Shown: positions 36,385 to 45,073 of the stretch, in pieces | How positions within the stretch are numbered: the stretch's first letter is position 1 | Layout: each line of letters starts with the position of its first letter | DNA from: Pseudoalteromonas shioyasakiensis | GTDB lineage: Bacteria > Pseudomonadota > Gammaproteobacteria > Enterobacterales > Alteromonadaceae | Direction of reading: 5' to 3' | DNA length: 64,000 nucleotides | NCBI RefSeq assembly: GCF_022398475.1 | Contig: NZ_JAKEVM010000001.1 | Coordinates: forward strand, 62,001 to 126,000 | Made by a program: the position numbers and the translations under genes | The notes under the pieces: generated by a model | What the model was told of the DNA's origin: nothing | The model's database searches: none | Seen by the model: only the letters and a program-made list of their open reading frames with translations

Positions 36385-37512
36385 ATGGCCTTGAAACGTA
36401 TTTTAGCGGTTGATGATGAACCATTTAATTTAGAAATTATTGAAGAGATCCTTGAAGATCTCGATTTTGAGCTGAAAATGGTTAATAGCGGCCCAGAATG
36501 CTTAGAAGTCGTAGAGCAGTTCGACCCACAAGTGATTTTACTCGATGTGAGCATGCCACAAATGAGTGGTTACGATGTCTGTCGTAAGCTGAAAGAAAAC
36601 CCCAATACACAAAAAATTATTGTGATGTTTGTCTCAGCCAGGGGCACGGTTGAGGAGCGCATGGAAGGCTATTCTGTTGGTGCAGAAGACTACATTGTTA
36701 AACCATTTAGTCATGGTGAATTAAAACTTAAGTTACAACATTTAAATCAAGTACTAATTGAAAAAGAATCGCTAGAACAACAAGTTGAAGATGCTACGTC
36801 AACGGCATTTAATGCCATGGCAAACAGCAGTGAAATGGGACAAATTGTTAATTACATCGAGCATATTGGTTCGATTGATAATGAACAAGAGCTCGGCAAA
36901 GCCTTTTTAAACTGTTTAGGTGCGTTTGATTTACAAAGTAATGTGGAGTTTAGGTTAGATAACGAAGTATTACATTTCTCTGTGTCGGGTGTGTGCTCGC
37001 CGATTGTGATCGAGCTGTTTGAAATGCTGAAAAGCAAAGGTCGATTGCATGAGTTCTCAAATCGGATTTTAGTAAACTATGAAATGATTAGTTTGCTTAT
37101 CTTAAATATGCCTGGGCAAGACCCCGATAAGCATGGTCGAATTCGAGACCATATCTGTTTTTTAGTCAGTGTTACAGAGCAACAGCTAAAAGCGATTCTC
37201 ACTAAAAAAGAGCTTCTTCAGCAACAGCAACAGTTAAATGATGCTGTAGGTAAGGTGCACAGCAAATTTACAGGTTTGATTGAGCTTTTAAATGAAAACC
37301 GTATCAATAACGAAGCTGTATTTAAGCGGCTTCAAGAAGACTTAGAAAGTCGCATACCGACCATGGGCTTAGATGAAGACCAAGAGGTGTTTATCTATCA
37401 AAAGGTCGACGAAACCATTCAGAACTCAGTGGCTCGAGAGGAGTCTGTAAAAGGGGTTAAAGCGGCCTTTAAAGAAATTGAGAATGACCTATCGCTATTA
37501 TTAACGCGGTAG
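36385..37512 (+). CDS. Response regulator with novel-looking C-terminal output domain
   Basis: The 375-residue protein has a complete receiver (1-120) with acidic Asp10-Asp11, phospho-acceptor Asp54 in LLDVSMPQMSGYDV and Lys106 in DYIVKPF. The remaining 255 residues contain no recognised DNA-binding, GGDEF or HD-GYP motif. They include a coiled-coil-like stretch after the receiver and another rich in Gln near residues 272-292. Gene order with the hybrid kinase indicates one signalling pathway, probably acting by protein contact rather than DNA binding. Confidence 0.85.
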   Translation: MALKRILAVDDEPFNLEIIEEILEDLDFELKMVNSGPECLEVVEQFDPQVILLDVSMPQMSGYDVCRKLKENPNTQKIIVMFVSARGTVEERMEGYSVGAEDYIVKPFSHGELKLKLQHLNQVLIEKESLEQQVEDATSTAFNAMANSSEMGQIVNYIEHIGSIDNEQELGKAFLNCLGAFDLQSNVEFRLDNEVLHFSVSGVCSPIVIELFEMLKSKGRLHEFSNRILVNYEMISLLILNMPGQDPDKHGRIRDHICFLVSVTEQQLKAILTKKELLQQQQQLNDAVGKVHSKFTGLIELLNENRINNEAVFKRLQEDLESRIPTMGLDEDQEVFIYQKVDETIQNSVAREESVKGVKAAFKEIENDLSLLLTR

Positions 37513-37532
37513 GGCAAAGCTTGAGCTAGTCA

Positions 37533-38666
37533 TCAAGCATCTCTGGGTAGGCCTTTTTCAACAATGCGAATTAAGCGCGCAGTTTTACGAAGCTTTAACT
37601 GGCGCTTATTTTTTTGCTGATCAAGCGCCCATTCAATATGCTCAGCGACCAAAGCTGTAGCTGTTGTTAATCTTTGCGCTAACGCCTCAATTATTTGCTC
37701 ATTGTAATCAGCGTTACCTAATCCGACAGCGAGGTTTCTTAACCAACGTTCGTGGCCAATGCGGCGTATAGGGCTGCCTTCGGTATTTTTAAGAAAGGTT
37801 GCTTCATCCCATGCAAATAAAGTCAGTAAGTCTTGATCTTTAAGCTGCTTTCTTGGATGAAAGTCAGCTTCATCGGTAAGCTGACCATAGCGATTCCATG
37901 GACAGACTAATTGGCAGTCATCACAGCCATAAATACGATTCCCTAACAGTGGGCGATACTCTTCTGGAATCGCGCCTTGCAGTTCAATAGTAAGGTAAGA
38001 GATACATTTACGGGCATCGACTACATAAGGCTCGACAATCGCACCGGTTGGGCACAGCGTCATACAGGCAACGCATTTCCCACAGCCTTCAAAGCTATTT
38101 TCTTCATCAATAGGGAGCGGTATATCAACAAACAGCTCACCTAAGAAAAACCAAGAGCCCGCCTCTTTATTGATTAATAAGCTATGTTTTCCACGCCAGC
38201 CCAAGCCTGCCTTTTCGGCTAGTTGTCTTTCAAGCACGGGGGCTGAGTCAACAAAGGGGCGAAAACCGAGCTGGCCAACTTGCTGCTCTATTTTTTGGCC
38301 TAACTTTTTCAGACGGTTGCGAATTAACTTATGATAGTCACGACCCAATGCATAGCGACTAATGTACGCTTTATCAGTCTGTTTGAGGTTTTTAGCAAAG
38401 CTTGCATCAGGCGGCAGGTAGTTCATTTTTACTGAGATGACTCGCTGCGTGCCAGGTACCAGCTCTGCTGGGCGCGCTCGCTTCATACCATGGGCTGCCA
38501 TGTATTCCATCTCACCGTGATAGCCTAAATCTAACCAGCGCTGTAGCTGCGCTTCATGCTTCGTTAGGTCAATATCAGTGATCCCGACTTCTGCAAAGCC
38601 AAGGTCTTTACCCCATTGCTTTATTTGCAGTGCGAGTTGTTCATAATCAATAGCGGGTGTTGTCAC
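37533..38666 (-). CDS. queG: Epoxyqueuosine reductase QueG
   Basis: The about 377-residue cobalamin-dependent iron-sulfur enzyme performs the last step of queuosine synthesis in tRNA. Two 4Fe-4S motifs are present (CGKCVACMTLCP, then CDDCQLVCPW), together with the N-terminal LGFAEVGITDIDL and the YHGEMEYM segment. The frame can be opened at a TTG at 38687, but that lies inside the chemoreceptor terminator. GTG at 38666 gives MTTPAIDYEQLA, aligning with E. coli QueG, and is preferred. Confidence 0.92.
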   Translation of the reverse strand: MTTPAIDYEQLALQIKQWGKDLGFAEVGITDIDLTKHEAQLQRWLDLGYHGEMEYMAAHGMKRARPAELVPGTQRVISVKMNYLPPDASFAKNLKQTDKAYISRYALGRDYHKLIRNRLKKLGQKIEQQVGQLGFRPFVDSAPVLERQLAEKAGLGWRGKHSLLINKEAGSWFFLGELFVDIPLPIDEENSFEGCGKCVACMTLCPTGAIVEPYVVDARKCISYLTIELQGAIPEEYRPLLGNRIYGCDDCQLVCPWNRYGQLTDEADFHPRKQLKDQDLLTLFAWDEATFLKNTEGSPIRRIGHERWLRNLAVGLGNADYNEQIIEALAQRLTTATALVAEHIEWALDQQKNKRQLKLRKTARLIRIVEKGLPRDA

Positions 38667-38676
38667 GGTCAATAAA

Positions 38677-38703
38677 AAAGTAGCCAAGAAGCGGCTACTT
38701 TAA
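38677..38703 (-). terminator. Intrinsic terminator after the chemoreceptor gene
   Basis: AAAAAAGTAGCC (38675-38686) and GGCTACTTT (38692-38701) form a stem with a short loop. On the minus strand it ends in a T-run, directly upstream of queG. Confidence 0.85.
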
Positions 38704-38737
38704 CATAGTTTGACTCAGAGCAGCAGTTAAAAGCCGA

Positions 38738-39976
38738 TCACACAAAGCGTTTTAACTGCTCTTGGGTTTGTTGGCTCAGTTTGTGTGATTGTTGGCAATC
38801 AGCGAGTGATTCATCAATTTGCTGCTTAGCTTGCTCACCCAAAGCAACTATTTGCTCAACCGTTTGATGGGTCTGGGTTTGGGTTTGCTCTAGTAAATGC
38901 ACGGCGCTGACAATCTGTTGTAGTTGTTGTTGGTTTTGCTCAAATTCGCCAAGCATATTGCTAAAGCCTGTTGAGGTGTTGCTAATGGCAGTTTCAGCTT
39001 CACTCGAGTGGCTAATTAACTGCTCAGACTCTTTATTGGTTTCGCTAACAAGGCTATTCATTTGATTAATAAAGTCACTGATCTGGCGAGTTGCATCGTT
39101 AACTTTAACCGATAGCGATCTAACTTCATCGGCAACCACCGCAAAACCTCGGCCTGCTTCACCGGCACGTGCCGCTTCGATTGCAGCATTTAGAGCAAGT
39201 AAATTGGTTTGATCAGAAAACTCTTCAACCATTTTTAAAATGGCACGAATGTTCTCGCTGTTTTCTTTAAGGCCAGACACTGTTGCTGAGAAGTTACCCA
39301 AAATTTGGCTAATCATCGCGACCTTTTTAACTAATGCCGATAACTCCGTGGCTGAGTGCTTAACAAAGTTTAAGTGTTCACTATTAACATGGTGCACGCT
39401 GTCAGTATTTGCTGAGATATTCTCTAGGCTTGAAGTAATTTGGTTGCTTGAATCAGTAATGGTTTGACTGAATTTTATTTGCTGGTGGCTCATTTCTGCG
39501 GTTTGCTGCATCGAATGAGTCATCTTTGAACTACTATCTGCACTGGCTTGTGCACTTTGATAAGTAGTTGCTAATAGGTTTGCTAAATGAACTGTAAAGG
39601 TATTGTACTGCTCACTTAAATCACGAAATTCATCGTAGGTAAAATGCGGTAACTTGGCAGATAAATCGGCATCATGGCGGTTGATTTGCTCAAGTGTATC
39701 GCGCATTGCTTGCACTGGGCGCACAATTAAAAAGCGCATGTAGAAAATAGTAAAAATAAAGCTCGCGATGATAACAAAGGTCATTAACCAAAATAGTCCC
39801 ATGCCAGCTTGTTGTTCTGAAAGGCTGCTATAAAGCCAGATCAAAGTAATGACTTGAAACGCAAACACAAAACCTAAATTACCGACAATTTTACGTGTAA
39901 GAGTGTAAAAGAAAGTTTGTTCGATAAAATTGTAAATGCGCATATAGCTACTCATTAAGGTGTTGTGTTGATTCAT
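38738..39976 (-). CDS. Methyl-accepting chemotaxis protein without a periplasmic ligand domain
   Basis: The 412-residue protein has two membrane helices (about 33-51 and 60-80) joined by only about 8 residues. A HAMP-like segment (80-135, [10 protein letters not shown]) and a cytoplasmic signalling domain follow, with the hairpin tip [19 protein letters not shown] near 255. The tip is the CheA/CheW contact. Without an extracellular sensor it may sense membrane state or energy, or act through partner proteins. Several ATGs (residues 1, 8 and 12) are possible starts. It is monocistronic with its own terminator. Confidence 0.88.
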   Translation of the reverse strand: MNQHNTLMSSYMRIYNFIEQTFFYTLTRKIVGNLGFVFAFQVITLIWLYSSLSEQQAGMGLFWLMTFVIIASFIFTIFYMRFLIVRPVQAMRDTLEQINRHDADLSAKLPHFTYDEFRDLSEQYNTFTVHLANLLATTYQSAQASADSSSKMTHSMQQTAEMSHQQIKFSQTITDSSNQITSSLENISANTDSVHHVNSEHLNFVKHSATELSALVKKVAMISQILGNFSATVSGLKENSENIRAILKMVEEFSDQTNLLALNAAIEAARAGEAGRGFAVVADEVRSLSVKVNDATRQISDFINQMNSLVSETNKESEQLISHSSEAETAISNTSTGFSNMLGEFEQNQQQLQQIVSAVHLLEQTQTQTHQTVEQIVALGEQAKQQIDESLADCQQSHKLSQQTQEQLKRFV

Positions 39977-40039
39977 TTTGGCGTAATTTTTTATTATTCA
40001 ATGTCACATAATTCAACAGTATAGCTTAGTTTTGTTGAG

Positions 40040-40738
40040 TTACAGTGACTGCAGTGTCATTTGTGTATGACACGGAAAATTAGTAAAAATACCATCTACG
40101 CCATACTCTAGCATTAATTCGATATCTTCCACTTTATCGACCGTGTAAGCATAAACTTGAAGGCCGCGTTGTTTTGCGTCAGCAACAAACTCATGGTTTA
40201 TAAAGTTTTTATCTACATGAATGCTATAGGCATGGAGTTTTTGCGCAAACTCGCTGTAATTAATTGGGATAGAAGCGGTTAGTGCACCAATCTTTACCCA
40301 CGGCAATTTTTGCTTTAGCCACATCAGTTGATGGTGATCGAATGAAGAGACTAGCAAGTTATCCCGAGAAATTTTCCCAGCGCTAACGTTTGATTCTATA
40401 AGCTCTACAAATTTATCTAACGAAAAAGTATGTTTAAGCTCTAAATTAAGTAAAGTTTTATCAGCAACCCAATCGATTGCCTGTTGTAAAGTGGGCACGC
40501 ACTCGCCATTGCCTGCATCGTATTGTTGAATTTGCTCTTTTGAGCAGGCGTTTACTTTACCGCGACCAGAGGTTGTACGATCAAGCCAAGTGTCGTGAAT
40601 AATCATGTAATCATCAAGGCAGCTTTGCACATCAATTTCGATGCCATCTACTGCTAAATCAACAGCTGCGATAATGGCGCTTTGAGTATTTTCTGGGTAG
40701 GTACCACTGGCACCTCTGTGAGCGAATACTTTCATCAT
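40040..40738 (-). CDS. Glycerophosphodiester phosphodiesterase, cytosolic type
   Basis: The 232-residue GDPD-family TIM barrel hydrolyses glycerophosphodiesters to glycerol-3-phosphate and an alcohol. The metal and catalytic motifs are present: FAHRGASGTYPENT (His7, Arg8), DGIEIDVQ, and IIHDTWLDRTTSGRG. It lacks a signal peptide, so UgpQ-like cytosolic action is likely. Its start overlaps the stop of the DMT transporter gene by 4 nt, indicating a two-gene operon. Confidence 0.9.
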   Translation of the reverse strand: MMKVFAHRGASGTYPENTQSAIIAAVDLAVDGIEIDVQSCLDDYMIIHDTWLDRTTSGRGKVNACSKEQIQQYDAGNGECVPTLQQAIDWVADKTLLNLELKHTFSLDKFVELIESNVSAGKISRDNLLVSSFDHHQLMWLKQKLPWVKIGALTASIPINYSEFAQKLHAYSIHVDKNFINHEFVADAKQRGLQVYAYTVDKVEDIELMLEYGVDGIFTNFPCHTQMTLQSL

Positions 40739-41601
40739 TGCTTATACCTACGAGTCACTGACCATGTTTCATAAAAAGCGGCACTAATCACCAGTGCGCC
40801 ACCAATAAGAGTGCTAATTGAAGGTTGCTCATGCAAAATTAAAAAAGCGAAAAACGTACCGTATAAAGGCTGCAAACACGATATCAAACCAGCGGTTGAA
40901 GCTGATAAGTTTTTTAGGCTTGCTGCAAACAGTGAATGCGGTGCTGCTGTAAAAATAACTCCTACGGTAATTAATAGCAGCCAATTTATTGTATCAACTT
41001 GTAATGGCGGTACTTCGACAAAGGCGCATAGCATAATGCAGGCGATCCAAGTTTGATAAAGCATGGTTTGTGGGCCGCCATATTGGCTAAAGTAACGCTT
41101 GTGAACGATATTTCGAAAAGCAAAAAAGAACGCTGACAAAATACCAATAGCAATTCCGAGTGTGACATCATTGCCTAAGCTGGCATCAGGAATAAGTAAA
41201 TAAATACCAAGCATCACCACCAAGGCGCTAAAAATATCTTTGAGCTGTGGTTTACTGCCATGAAATAAAGGCTCTAAAAATACCGTGATAACAGGGTAAG
41301 TAAAAAAGGCAATCATACCGACTGCAATACCTGCTAATTGCATACCTGCGAAGTAGGTGAGCCAATGTATTCCAACAGTGATACCAAGTAACAAGGCTAT
41401 AAGGTAGTCGCGACGCGAGTGAAGCTTAATCGCTTTGTGTTGAATTGTAAGTAAGATCAGTAAGGCACAGCCTGCAATTGCTGTTCGGTAAACGGTAATA
41501 TCTAATGCACTTAAGCTGACTAGCTTGGCGAATAATGCAGTACCACCAAATAGTAGCACTGCAATGTGTAAGTATATTAGGCTCTGTTTGTGCGCCTGCA
41601 T
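40735..41601 (-). CDS. EamA/DMT-family transporter
   Basis: The 288-residue permease has ten predicted membrane helices in two homologous EamA halves (for example ALLLGITVGIHWLTYFAG and LISCLQPLYGTFFAFLILHEQ). DMT permeases export metabolites or amino acids; the substrate is unknown. The frame opens at 41670, but ATG at 41601, with AAGG six bases upstream, is preferred. It is coupled to the GDPD gene. Confidence 0.85.
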   Translation of the reverse strand: MQAHKQSLIYLHIAVLLFGGTALFAKLVSLSALDITVYRTAIAGCALLILLTIQHKAIKLHSRRDYLIALLLGITVGIHWLTYFAGMQLAGIAVGMIAFFTYPVITVFLEPLFHGSKPQLKDIFSALVVMLGIYLLIPDASLGNDVTLGIAIGILSAFFFAFRNIVHKRYFSQYGGPQTMLYQTWIACIMLCAFVEVPPLQVDTINWLLLITVGVIFTAAPHSLFAASLKNLSASTAGLISCLQPLYGTFFAFLILHEQPSISTLIGGALVISAAFYETWSVTRRYKQ

Positions 41602-41688
41602 TACAAACCTTGTTATTGTTGTTATTAACTCTCTTTGTAACGGTAATCCTTTACTTTGTAAACTCCCCAAATGGGCTAATCCATTCGT

Positions 41689-43215
41689 TTAGTTCCAATA
41701 TTTCCATCCCTGCAAGTAATAGTGCAGCACATTCGGCTCATCAAGCGTCGATACTTTTTCATTGTTTGCGCTAATATCCGGCGTGAAAATAAACAATTGT
41801 GCGTCATTTTCTGGGCGGTAAAAGCGGGTTTTAACTGGCAATACTTGTTGGTTTCTGCACATCAAGTTGCAAGCCATAACAAAGCCCCATTCGCCAAAAG
41901 AGGGCACATTTAAGTGATAAGGCAAGGTGTGCGCAAAGCCCGCTGCACTGAGTGTGTTGTTGATAGACCAAAATGCTTGCTTCGCAAAAAATGGACTGGT
42001 GGCTTGGGTCACGACAATACCGCTATTTGGTAATCGTGTTTTTACTAGTTGATAAAACTGCTGACTGTATAGCCGTGCTAGGTTGATTGCTTTTGGATCC
42101 GGTAAATCAATAAAAATAATATCGAACAGCTGTTCGCTTTGCTCAATATACACATAGGCATCTTGATGAATAACAGTCACTTTTGGGTCACGGAGTGAGT
42201 GCTTGTTAAGTGTTGTCAGGTTGTGATTAGTTTGCGCAAGTTTGGCGACTGCGGGGTCTAAGTCGACTAGGGTAATAGATTCTATTTGCGGGTACTTCAA
42301 AAGCTCTCTAGCTGCTAAGCCATCGCCACCGCCTAAAATTAGAATACGTTTTGCATTACCATGGCGCACCATGGCTGGGTGAATAAGCGCTTCGTGATAG
42401 CGATACTCATCAATCGATGAAAACTGTAAGCCACCATTTAAATAAAGACGAATATCATCTTTATGACGAGTCAGTACAATTTGCTGATAGGGGGTTTGTT
42501 CTGAGTGTACTACACGATCATCGTAGATTTGGCTTTGCCAAAGATGGGTGAGCTGTTTACTAGCAAATAAGCAAAGCACTAATACTGAGCAGACTAAAAC
42601 TAATGTGAGTCTAAGCACTTTTCGACGATTTGGGCTGATATGGTCGATAAAGTACCACAGCAATAACAGCGCAATACTTAGATTCATTAAGCCAAAGCTT
42701 AAGGCTGTTTTAAAAACCCCAAGCCAAGGTAAAAATAGAAAAGGAAACAGTAAAGTCGCAAGCAGGGCGCCAAAGTAGTCAATAGATAACACATTAGCGA
42801 GGTTTGCTTTTAGCGCATAATGTTTTTCCATTAGGCGACTTAACAGCGGAATTTCTAAGCCAATCAAAATCCCTATTAGCGTAGTGAGTAAAATACTAAT
42901 TGCTTGCAGTGGTAAACCAAACGCATAGCAGAAATACAGCAATGGCACACTCAAACCGCCAAGTAGTGCAAGCGCAAGCTCAAAACCAATAAAATACACC
43001 AGCAATGGCTTATCAGGCACAAAGCGGGAAAAATAAGAGCCAACCCCCATTGCTGCCATATAGACGCCAATCGTCAGGGAAAACTGAGTGATGCTATCAC
43101 CCAAAAAGTAGGCACCAGTGGTTGCGATCAGTAGCTCATAGATAATTGAGCAAAGGCCAGCAACAAAAATACTAAACAGTAAAATGTGGCTTTCGCGAAT
43201 TGATTTATTTACCAC
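41689..43215 (-). CDS. Membrane-embedded spermidine synthase homologue
   Basis: The about 508-residue protein has an N-terminal half with about seven helices and a C-terminal soluble aminopropyltransferase domain. The latter has the nucleotide motif ILILGGGDGLAARELL and the catalytic Asp region IIFIDLPDPKAINLARLYS. The usual Asp-Asp-Pro motif around ESITLVDLDPAVAKLA is present. The frame opens farther upstream, but GTG at 43215, with GAGG eight bases before it, gives MVNKSIRES and overlaps the upstream gene by 11 nt. It belongs to a three-gene operon with DUF350. Whether it makes spermidine or another product is unknown. Confidence 0.85.
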   Translation of the reverse strand: MVNKSIRESHILLFSIFVAGLCSIIYELLIATTGAYFLGDSITQFSLTIGVYMAAMGVGSYFSRFVPDKPLLVYFIGFELALALLGGLSVPLLYFCYAFGLPLQAISILLTTLIGILIGLEIPLLSRLMEKHYALKANLANVLSIDYFGALLATLLFPFLFLPWLGVFKTALSFGLMNLSIALLLLWYFIDHISPNRRKVLRLTLVLVCSVLVLCLFASKQLTHLWQSQIYDDRVVHSEQTPYQQIVLTRHKDDIRLYLNGGLQFSSIDEYRYHEALIHPAMVRHGNAKRILILGGGDGLAARELLKYPQIESITLVDLDPAVAKLAQTNHNLTTLNKHSLRDPKVTVIHQDAYVYIEQSEQLFDIIFIDLPDPKAINLARLYSQQFYQLVKTRLPNSGIVVTQATSPFFAKQAFWSINNTLSAAGFAHTLPYHLNVPSFGEWGFVMACNLMCRNQQVLPVKTRFYRPENDAQLFIFTPDISANNEKVSTLDEPNVLHYYLQGWKYWN

Positions 43216-44023
43216 CTGGGCCGCCTCGTGAACGGAAACCTGCACTACCAATACTTTGCTCACGTAATTGTTTATCAACGCTTATTGTGAGGTGGTGATA
43301 GGAGTAAACTTGCCAATCTTGCTCTTTGTCACCTTTGCTATATGCCAAGAAGGAAAAGAAGAGAACGGGTGCTAAAAACAGTAACACAATAGGCCAAACT
43401 GAGATACGCGATTCCATTGCTTTTATAGCCTCAGGGTTTAACTTATTGATTGGTTTATAAGTAATATCAGAGCCTTCACGCTCAGCTTCTAAACGATGCA
43501 GCATTACAAATAGGGCTACACCGCCGATGAAACCAGAAATCCATAACAGCGGTAGCATAAAATTACTGTTACCTTTGATTGGGATAATACGAAACGTATA
43601 ACTAAAATGTTCGGCACGCTTATTTGGGCCAAACGTACTACTGACGTAGGCGCTATATTGCCCCTTCTTTGGGAAGTGGACATCGTGATGAGTATAATCA
43701 CGGTACTCAGTCCATTTGCCATCTGAATCGTGTCCGGTTTCGGCCCAAAGTTCATCAGAGTAACTAAATAAGTAGTTACCATCAGGGTCAAAAATTTCGA
43801 TATCAATAGCTTTCCAAGAGTTTAAAGGCAGTCTGCCTTTAATTTCTAAGCGCATCATTTGGCCATCTTCTGGCACTGTAAATAGGTAAGGTTTGTCTTG
43901 TCCGTCGTAGTCTTTAAAGTTGCCATATTGGCCACTAATAAGTGGCGCTTGTAGATCTGCACGTATCACCAAGCAAACAACAAATGTGATAGCGGCAATA
44001 ATAAAAAGCTTATAGATGTTCAT
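43205..44023 (-). CDS. Hypothetical membrane-anchored protein of the DUF350/spermidine-synthase operon
   Basis: The 272-residue protein has an N-terminal membrane helix (4-21) that may be an uncleaved signal anchor, then an extracytoplasmic beta-sandwich-like domain (residues 30-160, rich in aromatic residues). Two more helices follow at about 157-178 and 209-228. The C-terminus is Gly/Arg-rich (GFRSRGGPGGK). It overlaps the spermidine synthase homologue, with DUF350 21 bp upstream. No named family is certain from sequence alone. Confidence 0.7.
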   Translation of the reverse strand: MNIYKLFIIAAITFVVCLVIRADLQAPLISGQYGNFKDYDGQDKPYLFTVPEDGQMMRLEIKGRLPLNSWKAIDIEIFDPDGNYLFSYSDELWAETGHDSDGKWTEYRDYTHHDVHFPKKGQYSAYVSSTFGPNKRAEHFSYTFRIIPIKGNSNFMLPLLWISGFIGGVALFVMLHRLEAEREGSDITYKPINKLNPEAIKAMESRISVWPIVLLFLAPVLFFSFLAYSKGDKEQDWQVYSYHHLTISVDKQLREQSIGSAGFRSRGGPGGK

Positions 44024-44043
44024 CCATTACTCCATAAATAAGC

Positions 44044-44892
44044 TTAAATAGCGATAGTGATGATAACAGCAACACAGATTGCAATGCTGCTTTCAATAAC
44101 CGCAACGGCGGTGTTTTTGTCGTGCATTGCTTGGTCGAGTGAAATTTTGCTAAAGATAATTTTATCAACGAGGTAACGCACAATTGGTAAAATTAAAAAG
44201 CCAAATAATGCGTCAATAAAGAATAAGCTTAAGCTTTGTTGCCAAGTATGAAAGCCACCAATGAGCGCATGACACAAGATAATAGCTAACGCCAACATAG
44301 TGCCTGAAAAGCTAAGTGCAACGGCTTTGTTGCCTTTTTCGAGCTGTTCATGGAGATTAAAAGCAGTGAGGTGATCATAGCCTTTGGCAAAAATGATCAG
44401 CATTAGTTGCCCTAAAAAATAAAACACTATGGCAGATAACCAGCTGCCTTCACCGGTTAATGCGCCACCAATGATCAGTGCTGCGGCCATATAGTTTGCT
44501 GCTTGTACTAAGCCCACAGCCTCATTTTGTTGGTTAATTAATTGCTCTTGGTTACAGAACAAGCGCAGCAGTAATTTGTCATTTAAAATACGTGAGCAGG
44601 TTAGCAGCACCATACCTAATACACTGTACAGTGATACATTCATCAAATCTCTTAGTAAACCTTGGCTAGGTCCAGCTAAAACAAAACCATAAATAATGGT
44701 AATTGCCCCTAAGTAGCCGCCAATAGATAAACCCAAGGCACTGTTGGCATTATCGGTTAATTGGCTGGTGGTGTTATAAGGGGTTGCTAAGTTATACGAC
44801 AGTTTTGCAACCGCTATGATCGCAATGAACAGACCAATATAGGCGCTGTTGTAGGCCATCGTTGCGAGGTAGTGGGTTAAGTTAATATCCAT
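44044..44892 (-). CDS. DUF350-domain integral membrane protein
   Basis: The 282-residue protein has about eight membrane helices in two related halves. Each has a conserved Asn-Ala/Ala-Val helix pair (LTDNANSALGLSIGGYLGA; LEKGNKAVALSFSGTMLAL), as expected for tandem DUF350. Its function is unknown; the family commonly sits beside spermidine-synthase-like and ATP-grasp genes. It is the first gene of the operon and is divergent from rnr. Confidence 0.8.
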   Translation of the reverse strand: MDINLTHYLATMAYNSAYIGLFIAIIAVAKLSYNLATPYNTTSQLTDNANSALGLSIGGYLGAITIIYGFVLAGPSQGLLRDLMNVSLYSVLGMVLLTCSRILNDKLLLRLFCNQEQLINQQNEAVGLVQAANYMAAALIIGGALTGEGSWLSAIVFYFLGQLMLIIFAKGYDHLTAFNLHEQLEKGNKAVALSFSGTMLALAIILCHALIGGFHTWQQSLSLFFIDALFGFLILPIVRYLVDKIIFSKISLDQAMHDKNTAVAVIESSIAICVAVIITIAI

Positions 44893-45024
44893 ATAATTAT
44901 GTTAGCTTGTTGTTATTTTCCGAAAATATTAACACAGAGTGTTTGTTGCAAAGAATATCAAAGCTTCATTTTTGGCAGAATTAATCAATTTCTTAAAAGT
45001 TTCATAGCTTTTGCCTGTCTCATT

Positions 45025-45063
45025 GTTAGGTTATGGGTTAAAATAACAACATAACCAACTAAC
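45025..45063 (+). repeat. Imperfect inverted repeat in the rnr leader
   Basis: GTTAGGTTATG (45025-45035) pairs with CATAACC plus TAAC (45050-45063), with a 3-nt bulge and a 14-nt loop, just ten bases upstream of the rnr ATG. There is no T-run, so it is not a terminator. It could be a leader structure. Confidence 0.45.
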
Positions 45064-45073
45064 AAGATAGTGA

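Noticed and set aside
38667-38687. Alternative TTG start of queG
   Set aside because: It lies inside the hairpin terminator of the upstream chemoreceptor gene, and the GTG at 38666 matches the family N-terminus better.
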